From: UMGS1696 sp964621165
Lineage (GTDB): Bacteria; Bacillota; Clostridia; Oscillospirales; CAG-272
DNA: 64,000 nt
Direction: 5' to 3'
NCBI GenBank assembly: GCA_964621165.1
Contig: CAZULC010000007.1
Span: forward strand, 1-64,000
Part shown: one piece after another, positions 52,706 through 61,136 of the stretch
How positions within the stretch are numbered: position 1 is the first letter of the stretch
Layout of the letters: each line of letters opens with the position of its first letter
Position numbers and translations under genes: made by a program
The notes under the pieces: model-generated
What the model was told of the DNA's origin: nothing
Seen by the model: only the letters and a program-made list of their open reading frames with translations
The model's database searches: none

Positions 52706-54109
52706 ATGGATAAAGATAGTACTATAAAAAAAGAAAAAAAGTCAAAGGACAGCGACATAACCATGGGGCATATGACCTCGAAGATTATACGGTTCATTAT
52801 TCCTCTCATGCTGACCGGTATTTTGCAGCTGCTCTACAACATGGCGGACAGCGTGGTTGTGGGACGGTACGACGGAAAAAGCGCTCTTGCGGCAGTCAGC
52901 TCGGTGGGAGCCTTAATCAACCTGATAATAAACGTGTTCATGGGGCTGGCGGTTGGTGCATCGGTTGCGGTGGCTCACGATTACGGGGCTAAGGATTACG
53001 ACGGGGTGAGCAAGACCGTACATTCGTCCTACCTCATCTCAATCGCTGGCGGAATCCTTGTGGGAGCATTCGGCATGGTGTTCTCACGTCAGTTTTTGAT
53101 ATGGATGTCAACCCCCGACGACGTTTTACCCCTGTCGACGGAGTATCTGCGGATTTATTTTGCCGGAACTCCCGCTAACATGGCGTACAACTTCGGAGCG
53201 TCGATTCTGCGCTCGGTGGGGGATACAAAGAGGCCGCTGTACTTTCTCTCGATTTCGGGAATCGTCAACGTGATTCTCAACGTAATTTTAGTAAAGTACG
53301 TCGGAATGGGGGTTGCTGGAGTCGCATATGCCACTGTGATTTCTCAAGTGCTGTCCGCCGTGTTCGTCATTGTCTACATGATGCGCTCGGGGAGCTGTAT
53401 TCACTTCGACTGGCGGAAGATGAGGATTCACGGGGACAAGTTCAAGAAAATCCTTGTGGTCGGACTTCCTGCCGGATTCCAAGGGACCGTGTTCTCGCTG
53501 TCAAACGTGGTAATCCAGTCCTCGGTGAACTCCTTTGACTCGTCCCTAATTATGGCCGGAAACGGAGCCGCCGCTGGACTTGAGGGGTTCACTTACACCG
53601 CGATGAACTCGGTATACCACGCGTCCCTTACGTTTGTAGGACAGAGCGTTGGCGCACGGCGGCTTGACCTCATCAACAAAATCATGGCGAGATGCCTTGT
53701 GACGGTTATCGTAATCGGGCTTGTGTTCGGACTCACGACCTACGCTTTTGCTGAGCCGCTTCTTGGTCTGTACCTGCCGAACGACCTCGACGCAATTCCA
53801 TATGGAGTCACGCGAATGACCTACATTATCATCCCCTACTTTCTCTGCGGAATGATGGACGTGATGTGCGGCGGTCAGCGGGGCATGGGAATGTCGGTAA
53901 TCCCAATGGTGAACTCCCTTCTCGGCTCCTGCGCACTCAGAATCGTATGGATTGCCACGGTTTTTGCCGCAAACCACACCCTGTTTGTGCTGTACATGTC
54001 CTACCCCATTTCGTGGGCAGTGACGTTCCTCGCTCATACGGCGTTCTACTTCGTGCGATTACATAAGCTGAAAAAGCAGGCACGGCTTTACGGGGACGCG
54101 GCGGCATAA
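52706..54109 (+). CDS. MATE family efflux transporter
   Basis: A 467-residue MATE protein with 12 helices and the segments LQLLYNMADSVVVGRYDGKSA, FGASILRSVGDTKRP and FVGQSVGARRLDLINK. It is distinct from the 11.4-kb copy, with a charged N-terminal tail (about residues 1-20). It likely exports a drug or metabolite with cation antiport. The start at ATG 52706 follows AAGGTGAGG; the GTG four codons before would hide the site. It has no partner gene. Confidence 0.92.
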   Translation: MDKDSTIKKEKKSKDSDITMGHMTSKIIRFIIPLMLTGILQLLYNMADSVVVGRYDGKSALAAVSSVGALINLIINVFMGLAVGASVAVAHDYGAKDYDGVSKTVHSSYLISIAGGILVGAFGMVFSRQFLIWMSTPDDVLPLSTEYLRIYFAGTPANMAYNFGASILRSVGDTKRPLYFLSISGIVNVILNVILVKYVGMGVAGVAYATVISQVLSAVFVIVYMMRSGSCIHFDWRKMRIHGDKFKKILVVGLPAGFQGTVFSLSNVVIQSSVNSFDSSLIMAGNGAAAGLEGFTYTAMNSVYHASLTFVGQSVGARRLDLINKIMARCLVTVIVIGLVFGLTTYAFAEPLLGLYLPNDLDAIPYGVTRMTYIIIPYFLCGMMDVMCGGQRGMGMSVIPMVNSLLGSCALRIVWIATVFAANHTLFVLYMSYPISWAVTFLAHTAFYFVRLHKLKKQARLYGDAAA

Positions 54110-54154
54110 ATATGTTCGGACTGTAAACAATTTACACGGTATTTAAGATAGCTG

Positions 54155-54183
54155 TTGCAATAAACGTCCGCATGTGATATAAT
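54155..54183 (+). promoter_or_regulatory. promoter of the CmpB-like gene
   Basis: TTGCAA (54155-54160), 17 bases and TATAAT (54178-54183). It shows that frame positions before about 54190 cannot be coding. Confidence 0.8.
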
Positions 54184-54215
54184 TGCATCATCAAACTATA
54201 TATACGAGGTTTACT

Positions 54216-55049
54216 GTGGGTTACAAGTTTTCTGATTTGCTTTCGTTTTTCTTCATTTACGCATTTGTTGGCTGGTGCTGTGAGGTGATTTTCGCCGCGT
54301 TCCAGCAGAAGAAGTTCGTCAACCGGGGATTTCTTTTGGGTCCCGTGTGTCCGGTGTACGGATTCGGAGTCGTGGCGGTGCTGGGTATGCTTGAGCCGTT
54401 GAAGTCCCAGCCCGTGTCGGTGTTCATTCTGTCAATGCTGGTCACGTCCGCTGTGGAGCTTTTGGTCGGGGTTATCGCGGAGAAGCTCATGCATGTGAAG
54501 CTGTGGGACTACGAGGGACTACCGGGGAATTTAGGGGGCTACATATGCCTGCCGTTTTCGCTGATGTGGGGCGCGGGGTGCATGATTGTGGTGTACCTTG
54601 CCCATCCCGTGATTTACAAAACCGTGTCCCTTATACCTGACTTGGTGAAGATTATACTTCTGTCACTTTTCTCGGCGGCGATTGTCAGCGATACCGCGAT
54701 TACCGTGTTCCATGCCCTCAAGATTCAGGCGAGAATGAAGGCGATCGACGAGCTGTCGACTGCTCTCCGTGACGTTTCAGACAGGATAGGAAGCCACCTG
54801 TCCGAGAGAACGCTGAAGCTCATGGAAAAGGCTGAGGAGTCGGAGAAGCTCCAGAAGAAGCGGGAAGAGCTGGCGGAAAAGCGGGATGAGATTGAAGCTA
54901 AGTATGAAGCTATTGTGGCGAAGCGGAATATCGTCCACGACCACTTATTCAACGCGTTTGGCAACCTGAAAAAAGGAAAGTACGAGTCGGCTTACGCGAA
55001 GATTGCCGAAGCTAAGGTTCGGATTAAAGAGAATATAAAAAAGAAATAA
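54216..55049 (+). CDS. CmpB-type putative ABC transporter permease
   Basis: A 277-residue protein starting at GTG 54216 with GAGG 6 bases upstream. A promoter -10 lies at 54178-54183, so an earlier start is excluded. The N-terminal half has about five membrane helices with FFIYAFVGWCCEVIFAAFQQKKFVNRG (residues 8-34) and RGFLLGPVCPVYG, a family pattern. The C-terminal half (about 190-277) is a long basic/acidic coiled coil. It is named in databases as an ABC permease, but no ATPase is near and the function is unknown. Confidence 0.8.
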   Translation: MGYKFSDLLSFFFIYAFVGWCCEVIFAAFQQKKFVNRGFLLGPVCPVYGFGVVAVLGMLEPLKSQPVSVFILSMLVTSAVELLVGVIAEKLMHVKLWDYEGLPGNLGGYICLPFSLMWGAGCMIVVYLAHPVIYKTVSLIPDLVKIILLSLFSAAIVSDTAITVFHALKIQARMKAIDELSTALRDVSDRIGSHLSERTLKLMEKAEESEKLQKKREELAEKRDEIEAKYEAIVAKRNIVHDHLFNAFGNLKKGKYESAYAKIAEAKVRIKENIKKK

Positions 55050-55101
55050 GCATAAAATTCCCCGCCTGACGATAAACTGAACGCATGACGGGAATGTTTA
55101 T

Positions 55102-55140
55102 ATAAAAAAGCAAGGTGTATTTCAACCCTGCTTCTTTTTT
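55102..55140. terminator. bidirectional terminator
   Basis: AAGCA / TGCTT with an inner GG/CC pair. It is followed by CTTTTTT on the plus strand and by TTTTTT on the minus strand. It separates the plus-strand CmpB-like gene from the minus-strand mannosidase. Confidence 0.8.
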
Positions 55141-55170
55141 ATTTTATCCTAAGTTTACTTTTTGCCTGCT

Positions 55171-58100
55171 TCACGCCTTGAAAATCTCAAACATATTGAT
55201 TCTGACTGTGGGGTCGCCGCCCTGCGTTGCTTTGGTGATGTAGAGACGGAAGTAACGTCCGGTTACGGGAGCGAAGGACTTGTATGTCACGTTCTCCTCG
55301 TTGCCCTTGACTTCATCCGCAACCTTCCACTCGTCGGCTTCGTTTGACTTGTACTCAATCTTAAAGTCGCTTGTGTTCCAACCGCGGGATTCGTGTACTC
55401 CGGCGTGCATGATGAAGTATTTGTCAACGGTTACTTCTCCTCCTGCGTCAACCTCGAGCCAGCTGATGTTGTCCTGAGTTGCCACGCACCACTTGCTGTC
55501 CTCGTTTCCGTTGATGGCGTTGTCGGGGGTTTCTCTTTCGTTGAACGCACCGTTGGCTTTGCATGGCTTGTTCATGAGCACGCCTTCGCCTAACTTTTCA
55601 GCGATAACACGTGCGGTGACGTCGTGGTCGGGCATCTTTACTACAGCCTGATTGCCGCACTCCACGGAAATGCAGTCGCAGTCCCACTTCTTGAAGACGT
55701 AGCCGTTTTCGTAGCAGCCTACGCTTACAAGAAGGAGCTTGCCCTCGGGGGCTTCAACGGTTTTCTGAATCTCGCCGTCTGCACTTACAATTGTGAGGGT
55801 GTGGGTGGGGTTGGTGTTCTTGTCGGCCACGTCGTAGAGGGGAGCGAGAGGTGATGCCTTGCCAGCTTCCTTTACGACTGTAGCGGCCATGACGAGAATG
55901 TCGCTGTCCTCGGGTAGAGTTACTTCCTTAGCACCCTTTATGTCGATAGCATACTTGAAGAGGTAAGCGAAGAGGTAGAGTCTGTCGCCGTCCTTGTCGT
56001 GGGTGTGGGTGTAGTTTACGGCGATTTCGTCCCGCTTGATGAGGCAGGAGCGTCCGTTCACCAACTGCTCCCATGCGCCAACGTCCTCCTTGAAGTCCTG
56101 TACGGTGACCTCAACCGGCTTTCCGTCGACGGTAAAGGTTACAGTCTTGTCCCCGTGTGCGCTTGCGGCGAGGATGTAGAGTGTGTCGTAACCCTCAGGA
56201 AGCGTGATTTTCTGACCTGCGCATACTACGGCGTTTTCGGCAACAGCGGGGTTGAGCTTAAAGCTGATTCCACCTGCCTTTACGTTTTCCTCGTAGATTT
56301 CGGAGGGAATTGAGATTCCGTCAGCGAAGTCACGGGAGCCGCGGGTGGTGTTGGTTGTGGTCACGCGCTTGTTGCAGGGAAGTGTGATGATCTGCTGTTC
56401 GGACTTTACGAACTTCTTCTCGGGTTCGGCGAGGGTGAGGGCGAAGGTCTTGACTCCGTAGGGGGTCAGGGTGAAGGTGAGTGTGTCGTCCTTGTACTCA
56501 GCCGCGCTAATCTCGTCTTCGTAGCCGTTTGTCTCAACAGCGGAGGTGATTGCTGTCATGAACTTAAGAGAGCAGTTTTCGCTTCCCTTGCCGGAGGTTT
56601 CCTGTACTCTCACTATAATCCGCTCGCCCTTTTCTTCCTTCTTCACGGCGCGGACTATTACGTGCTCGTCGCTTATGGAGAGGAGGGAGATTGCCTTTGT
56701 CTCGCCGGTGTGCTTTGCTGTGGTGAAGGGAATCATGGGCTGGTTCAGCTCGGCGGCTTCCTTTGTCGTGCCGTCTCTGAATCCTTTATGTCCAGTGATT
56801 GAGTAGGTGAAGGTGTTGGGACCCATGTCCTGCCAATCCTGACCTGACTGGGGCATGAACGCTCCGAGAGGTGTGTGGATTAGGGTGAGTCTTAAGGTGT
56901 TGTCGTTCGGCTTATCCATGCCGTACTTGCAGTCGTTCAGTATGGACACGCCGTAGCTTCCGTCCTCAGCGGTGAGGTCAGCCCATTGGTGCGTGCAGTG
57001 CTGGTAGTAGGGGAAGGAGTCGGTGTTGCCGCTTTCGATTGCACCCAAGCCTAAGTCGAATACAGCCTTGGGGTTGGATACGCTCATGTGGAACGCGGCT
57101 CTCAGGTTGGACTTCTGCTGGTACCACTCAACGTAGTTTGCCACGTCAACTCGCTGACCGCCGTCCCAGAGGGAGATTGTCTGCGTGAAGGTGGAGCCTT
57201 CGTAGGTTCTTGTGACCTTCAGCGAGATTACAGCCGCGCCGTCGTCCACGATTTCAAAGGACGCGTTGTCCTTCACGATTGCGGGTTCTTTCAGCGCGTC
57301 ATCCCATACAAGCTCCCATGAGGGCCATGTTGTGCTGTTGTCGGGACCGATTTCAAGCTGGGAAGGCGCGGAGAACAGCTCGGTATTTCCGTTTTGTTTG
57401 TCGATGATGCTTGCGATGTCGCCGTCGTTGTTCAGCGTAACCTTGTATCTCTGGTTCTCGAGTGACCTTGTGGTGACGGTGAGGCTTGACTTAAGCGTGC
57501 TGGGGGTCTCGCTTTCCTGAACGTCGAATACGGAGCAGCTTACAGGAGCGACATTTGCCGAGAACTTAACGAAACACTTTCCGTCCACTGTTGAGAGCTG
57601 AGCCGGGACTTCATTGCCACGGTCATCAAACACGCGGACGTAGGGGGTTTTCACGTCGATTCCGGCGCATACAACGTCGTTTCTCTCGTAGGATACGGGG
57701 TTGTAAACCACAACGGGCGTGCCTTTTACGTTTGTGTCGAGAGCCGTAGTCATGCCGCCCACAGCATTAGCAAGCTCGGACGCGAACATGTTCAGGGCTA
57801 TAACGTAGTCGTTGTAGGTGAAAACGTACGCGGAAGCAATTGATGTTCCGGGCAGGTCGTCATGGAACTGGTGCCAGAGGAAGGTCTTCCATGCGGTCTC
57901 AAGTCTCTCAGCGGGGTATTCGTCAGCCCCAAGCCATGCGGAGACAACAGCGGCTCTTTCAGCGGAGTCGGCGAGAAGCTCGTTCTTGCGGTTCCATCTC
58001 TTGTTGATTGTGTGGGATGTGAGTGCGCCTGAGCCGTGGGGAATGAGAAGTTCTCCGTCGTATGCGGGCAGCCGGTCGATTTCTTCCTTCGTCAGCTCGT

Positions 58101-58944
58101 TGAAAATCTGGTCGGTGGAAGCGGCGATTACCTCGAACTTCTTGTCGGGTCCGTTTGCGTCAACCGCTTCGCTTACCATTCTGCATGAAGCTTCCTTGGG
58201 GGCTCCGCCGTAGTCGCCGGTGCCATAGTACATGCTTCTGACGGGACAGCCCGCGAACTTCTCGTTGTGTTCGATTGCTCTGAGGTATTCCTCTCTGTCG
58301 TGAATGGGAGTGTTGTTGCCGCTGCGGTTGAAGTCGTAGGTGTAGTCGCCCTCGAGAAGGGAGCCAACAACGTAGTTTCCGTCGGGTCCAATCCATTTGC
58401 CCAGGTCCATGCGGGGCTTGCCCTTAACCGGCATTGGTTTGGTGACGGAACCGTCTTCTTCATACACGGGACCGCCAACGCCCCACACCAGCTTCTGGGT
58501 TGAGAATCCGTTCAGTCCCATGTGAGCCTCGATTGAGGGGAGAGCGTAACGGAAGCCGAAGCAGTCGGTGAGGAAAATGTCGGTGCTTTTTTTGCCGAAT
58601 TCCTTTTCAAAGAAGCCGTTGCCGAGAAGAATTTGGCGCATGAGGGCTTCCGATGAGGGAACGTTCACGTCCATTGCGTCCCATGTGCTACCGGATACAG
58701 TCCAGCGTCCGTCGGCTATGTACTTTTTCAGCTTCTCATAAAGGTCGGGGTAGTATTCCTTCGCCAGCTTGTAGCGGAAGGCTCCCTCGAAGTTCATGCG
58801 GTAGTTCGGGTATTTTTCGATTAGCTCGAAGTTTCTCTCGAGTGTAGTCTTGACGCAGTCTCTGATAGTGTCCTGAATCGTCCAGTTCCACTGAGTGTCA
58901 AGGTGCGCGTTGGCTACCACGTAGAGCTTATTTTTGTTTGCCAT
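55171..58944 (-). CDS. alpha-mannosidase GH38 with C-terminal F5/8 (CBM32-like) domain
   Basis: A 1257-residue enzyme. The catalytic part has the zinc ligands AHLDTQW (H14, D16) and the nucleophile D127 (TDCFGF), as in GH38. Beta-sandwich domains follow (about 450-900). A small bacterial-repeat domain (GYVFKKWDCDCISV, about 1083-1096) and an F5/8-type sugar-binding domain (about 1130-1257) end the protein. It trims alpha-linked mannose from N-glycan-like or other mannosides. No signal peptide precedes it, although such binding domains usually serve exported enzymes. GGAGG lies 6 bases before the ATG. Confidence 0.92.
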   Translation of the reverse strand: MANKNKLYVVANAHLDTQWNWTIQDTIRDCVKTTLERNFELIEKYPNYRMNFEGAFRYKLAKEYYPDLYEKLKKYIADGRWTVSGSTWDAMDVNVPSSEALMRQILLGNGFFEKEFGKKSTDIFLTDCFGFRYALPSIEAHMGLNGFSTQKLVWGVGGPVYEEDGSVTKPMPVKGKPRMDLGKWIGPDGNYVVGSLLEGDYTYDFNRSGNNTPIHDREEYLRAIEHNEKFAGCPVRSMYYGTGDYGGAPKEASCRMVSEAVDANGPDKKFEVIAASTDQIFNELTKEEIDRLPAYDGELLIPHGSGALTSHTINKRWNRKNELLADSAERAAVVSAWLGADEYPAERLETAWKTFLWHQFHDDLPGTSIASAYVFTYNDYVIALNMFASELANAVGGMTTALDTNVKGTPVVVYNPVSYERNDVVCAGIDVKTPYVRVFDDRGNEVPAQLSTVDGKCFVKFSANVAPVSCSVFDVQESETPSTLKSSLTVTTRSLENQRYKVTLNNDGDIASIIDKQNGNTELFSAPSQLEIGPDNSTTWPSWELVWDDALKEPAIVKDNASFEIVDDGAAVISLKVTRTYEGSTFTQTISLWDGGQRVDVANYVEWYQQKSNLRAAFHMSVSNPKAVFDLGLGAIESGNTDSFPYYQHCTHQWADLTAEDGSYGVSILNDCKYGMDKPNDNTLRLTLIHTPLGAFMPQSGQDWQDMGPNTFTYSITGHKGFRDGTTKEAAELNQPMIPFTTAKHTGETKAISLLSISDEHVIVRAVKKEEKGERIIVRVQETSGKGSENCSLKFMTAITSAVETNGYEDEISAAEYKDDTLTFTLTPYGVKTFALTLAEPEKKFVKSEQQIITLPCNKRVTTTNTTRGSRDFADGISIPSEIYEENVKAGGISFKLNPAVAENAVVCAGQKITLPEGYDTLYILAASAHGDKTVTFTVDGKPVEVTVQDFKEDVGAWEQLVNGRSCLIKRDEIAVNYTHTHDKDGDRLYLFAYLFKYAIDIKGAKEVTLPEDSDILVMAATVVKEAGKASPLAPLYDVADKNTNPTHTLTIVSADGEIQKTVEAPEGKLLLVSVGCYENGYVFKKWDCDCISVECGNQAVVKMPDHDVTARVIAEKLGEGVLMNKPCKANGAFNERETPDNAINGNEDSKWCVATQDNISWLEVDAGGEVTVDKYFIMHAGVHESRGWNTSDFKIEYKSNEADEWKVADEVKGNEENVTYKSFAPVTGRYFRLYITKATQGGDPTVRINMFEIFKA

Positions 58945-58993
58945 TTGTACCTCCGTAATGTTTATGAAATTATGGATTTAACCATGTTTTATC

Positions 58994-59023
58994 AGTATAA
59001 TTATAACGCAAAAATAGTCTCAA
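58994..59023 (-). promoter_or_regulatory. promoter of the mannosidase
   Basis: On the minus strand, TTGAGA (59018-59023), 18 bases and TATACT (58994-58999). Confidence 0.65.
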
Positions 59024-59214
59024 TATGTTGCGGGAATATTAATTTTTAGCAAGTTTTCATCTTGAAGATGGAGCCGGGCAGTAAAGAGTTCCCACGGGTC
59101 GGGAAGCCCCGACAGGCTTAAACGGCGTTTGTTCAGTTGAAATCGTAAGCCAACCCATGACCGTATTGTTTGTTTCTGTACTGACACGAAAGTCTCTGTC
59201 CACTTTTCTGCCCA

Positions 59215-59301
59215 CTTTTTGGGCAAGCCCACTTTTTTCGCCGAACGGGACTTCAAATGGTTAAAAAACAAACTTGTTGCCCACTTTGCCCACTTGTTTC
59301 C
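59215..59301 (-). repeat. cluster of AAGTGGGC repeats
   Basis: Within 59198-59296, the minus strand has four exact AAGTGGGC motifs and one AAGTGGAC. They are arranged as a close pair (59280-59296) and a group of three around 59198-59236. An inverted GGGCTTGCCC sits between two of them. The 58.98-59.37 kb gap holds no convincing gene; an 83-codon frame here lacks support. Confidence 0.4.
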
Positions 59302-59374
59302 GAAAACTTTTTAATCCAAAAAATCACTTATATATAAAAGGTTTGGGAAAAAAAGTGAGCATTTGGCCAGAGAC

Positions 59375-60757
59375 TTATTTCAGGCTTCCCGACAGAATCT
59401 TCCTTGCCACAAAGACTCCGCTGGCTGAGGCGTGGGAGAGGGAGTGGGTGATTCCGCTGCCGTCGCCTATGATGTACAGCCCCGGGTACTTGCTCTCGAG
59501 GTTTTCGTCCACGTCCACTTCCATATTGTAGAACTTGACCTCAACCCCATAAAGCAGTGTGTCATCGTTTGCCACACCGGGGGCGATTTTGTCGAGGGCG
59601 TATATCATCTCGATTATTCCGTCTAGTATCCGCTTGGGTAGAACGAGGCTTAGGTCTCCGGGAGTCGCCGACAGGGTGGGGACTACAAGACCTTCCTCGA
59701 TTCGCTTGTCATTGCTCCGCCGTCCACGGATTAAGTCACCGAACCGCTGGATTATGACCCCGCCGCCCAACATATTTGACAACCGTGCAATGCTCTCGCC
59801 GTAGCCGTTGCTGTCCTTGAATGGATCGGAGAAGTGCTTTGATACCAGCAGCGCGAAGTTTGTGTTGTCCGTCAGCTTGGACTTGTCTTCGTAGCTGTGA
59901 CCGTTTACCGTGACGATTCCGTTTGTGTTTTCGTTGACTACGATTCCGTGTGGGTTCATGCAGAAGGTGCGCACATTGTCCTCGAATTTTTCCGTCCGGT
60001 AGACGATTTTGCTCTCGTACAGCTCGTCAGTCAAATGGGAGAACACCACCGACGGAATCTCAACCCGCACACCTATGTCAACCCGGTTTGATTTCGTCTC
60101 AATCCCAAGCTCCCGGCAGGTCGACTCCATCCATTTGCTTCCCGAACGTCCAACGGACACCACGCATTTGTCCGAGGTCAGCTCGTCCCCCCGCTCGGTA
60201 ACAACGGTATAGCTCCCGTCGCTGTTTACCCGAATATGCTCGACGGCTGTATTGCAGAAGATGTCCGCCTTTTCCGAGAGAATTTCGTAGAGGTTTGAGA
60301 GAACCACGTAGTTTTTATCTGTTCCCAGATGGCGCACGGACGCGTCGAGTAAGTTCAGCTTGTTTTGCAGGCAGAGCTTTTTGAATTTCGTCCCAGCGGT
60401 GGAGTACAGCCGTGTTCCCTCGCCGCCGTGAGTCAGGTTTATTCCATCCACGTATTCCATCAGCTCGAGAGCCTTTTTCTTGCCTATATGCTCGTACAGC
60501 GTGCCGCCGAAGTTGTTTGTGATGTTGTATTTGCCGTCGGAAAAAGCACCCGCCCCGCCGAATCCGCTCATGATGGAGCAGTGCTTGCATCCCACACAGG
60601 ACTTGATTTTATCCCCGTCAATGGGACAGCGGCGTTTTTCAAGTGGGTTTCCCGCCTCGATTAGGGCAGCTTTTATGTCTGGGTTTTGTTTTGTCAGCTC
60701 GAACGCCGTGAAGATTCCCCCGGGTCCCGCGCCGATTATGATAACGTCGTATTTCAT
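59375..60757 (-). CDS. FAD-dependent dehydrogenase (COG2509 type)
   Basis: A 460-residue flavoprotein with the dinucleotide motif IIGAGPGGIFTAFEL (residues 6-20), a Cys-rich part CPIDGDKIKSCVGCKHCSIMSGFGGAGAFSDGK (about 44-76) and a C-terminal FAD-closing motif GLYIIGDGSGITHSLSHASASG. The family is annotated as an uncharacterised dehydrogenase. The close cysteines might hold a metal or disulfide. GGCGG lies 9 bases before the ATG. A promoter (TTGACT-18-TATAAT) uses the edge of the tandem repeat for its -35. The substrate is unknown. Confidence 0.88.
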   Translation of the reverse strand: MKYDVIIIGAGPGGIFTAFELTKQNPDIKAALIEAGNPLEKRRCPIDGDKIKSCVGCKHCSIMSGFGGAGAFSDGKYNITNNFGGTLYEHIGKKKALELMEYVDGINLTHGGEGTRLYSTAGTKFKKLCLQNKLNLLDASVRHLGTDKNYVVLSNLYEILSEKADIFCNTAVEHIRVNSDGSYTVVTERGDELTSDKCVVSVGRSGSKWMESTCRELGIETKSNRVDIGVRVEIPSVVFSHLTDELYESKIVYRTEKFEDNVRTFCMNPHGIVVNENTNGIVTVNGHSYEDKSKLTDNTNFALLVSKHFSDPFKDSNGYGESIARLSNMLGGGVIIQRFGDLIRGRRSNDKRIEEGLVVPTLSATPGDLSLVLPKRILDGIIEMIYALDKIAPGVANDDTLLYGVEVKFYNMEVDVDENLESKYPGLYIIGDGSGITHSLSHASASGVFVARKILSGSLK

Positions 60758-60789
60758 TAGATTACCGCCTTTGGTTTGGTTACATATAT

Positions 60790-60819
60790 ATTATACTATA
60801 TTCCGCAGGGCAAAGTCAA
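60790..60819 (-). promoter_or_regulatory. promoter of the flavoprotein gene, built on the repeat edge
   Basis: On the minus strand, TTGACT (60814-60819), 18 bases and TATAAT (60790-60795). The -35 is part of the first tandem repeat unit. Confidence 0.75.
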
Positions 60820-61065
60820 GAGGCTGTAATGTTTACGAAATATGCGGGAGCTTTAGTTTGTCGTCGTGGGATGACTTATAATTATGACTTAAGAAATGCC
60901 GTATTTGCCTGCGGGGGCTTCCCCGCAAAGTCAAGAGGCTGTAATGTTTACAAAATATGCGGGAGCTTTAGTTTATCGTCGTGGGATGACTTATAATTAT
61001 GACTGAAGAAATGCCGTATTTGCCCGCGGGGGCTTCCCCGCAAAGTCAAGGGGCTGTAATGTTCA
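60810..61065. repeat. 115-bp tandem repeat, two full units plus a partial third (copy A of the hairpin family)
   Basis: Unit starts fall at 60810, 60925 and 61040, exactly 115 bases apart. Few bases differ between the first two units, and the third stops at about 61063. Each unit holds GCGGGAGCTTTAG, TCGTGGGATG, AAGAAATGCCGTAT and a 6-bp hairpin GCGGGG-GCTT-CCCCGC. Related single copies lie at 19332 and, inverted, 20577. There is no coding frame. The units are not CRISPR-like: they follow one another without spacers. Confidence 0.85.
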
Positions 61066-61076
61066 TAAGATATAGG

Positions 61077-61105
61077 TAGAAATACCGCTGAATTTGTGGT
61101 ATAAT
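61077..61105 (+). promoter_or_regulatory. promoter of the double flavodoxin reductase
   Basis: TAGAAA (61077-61082), 17 bases and TATAAT (61100-61105), 31 bases before the ATG and just right of the tandem repeat. Confidence 0.6.
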
Positions 61106-61136
61106 TAAAGAAAATATTGAAACATGGTGAATTATA

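Noticed and set aside
59020..59271. An 83-codon minus-strand frame between the mannosidase and the flavoprotein gene.
   Set aside because: Its end overlaps the mannosidase -35 region, it contains the AAGTGGGC repeats, and it has no ribosome site or recognisable family.
60810..61065. CRISPR array.
   Set aside because: The units are 115 bp long, directly joined without unique spacers, and no cas gene is in the window.
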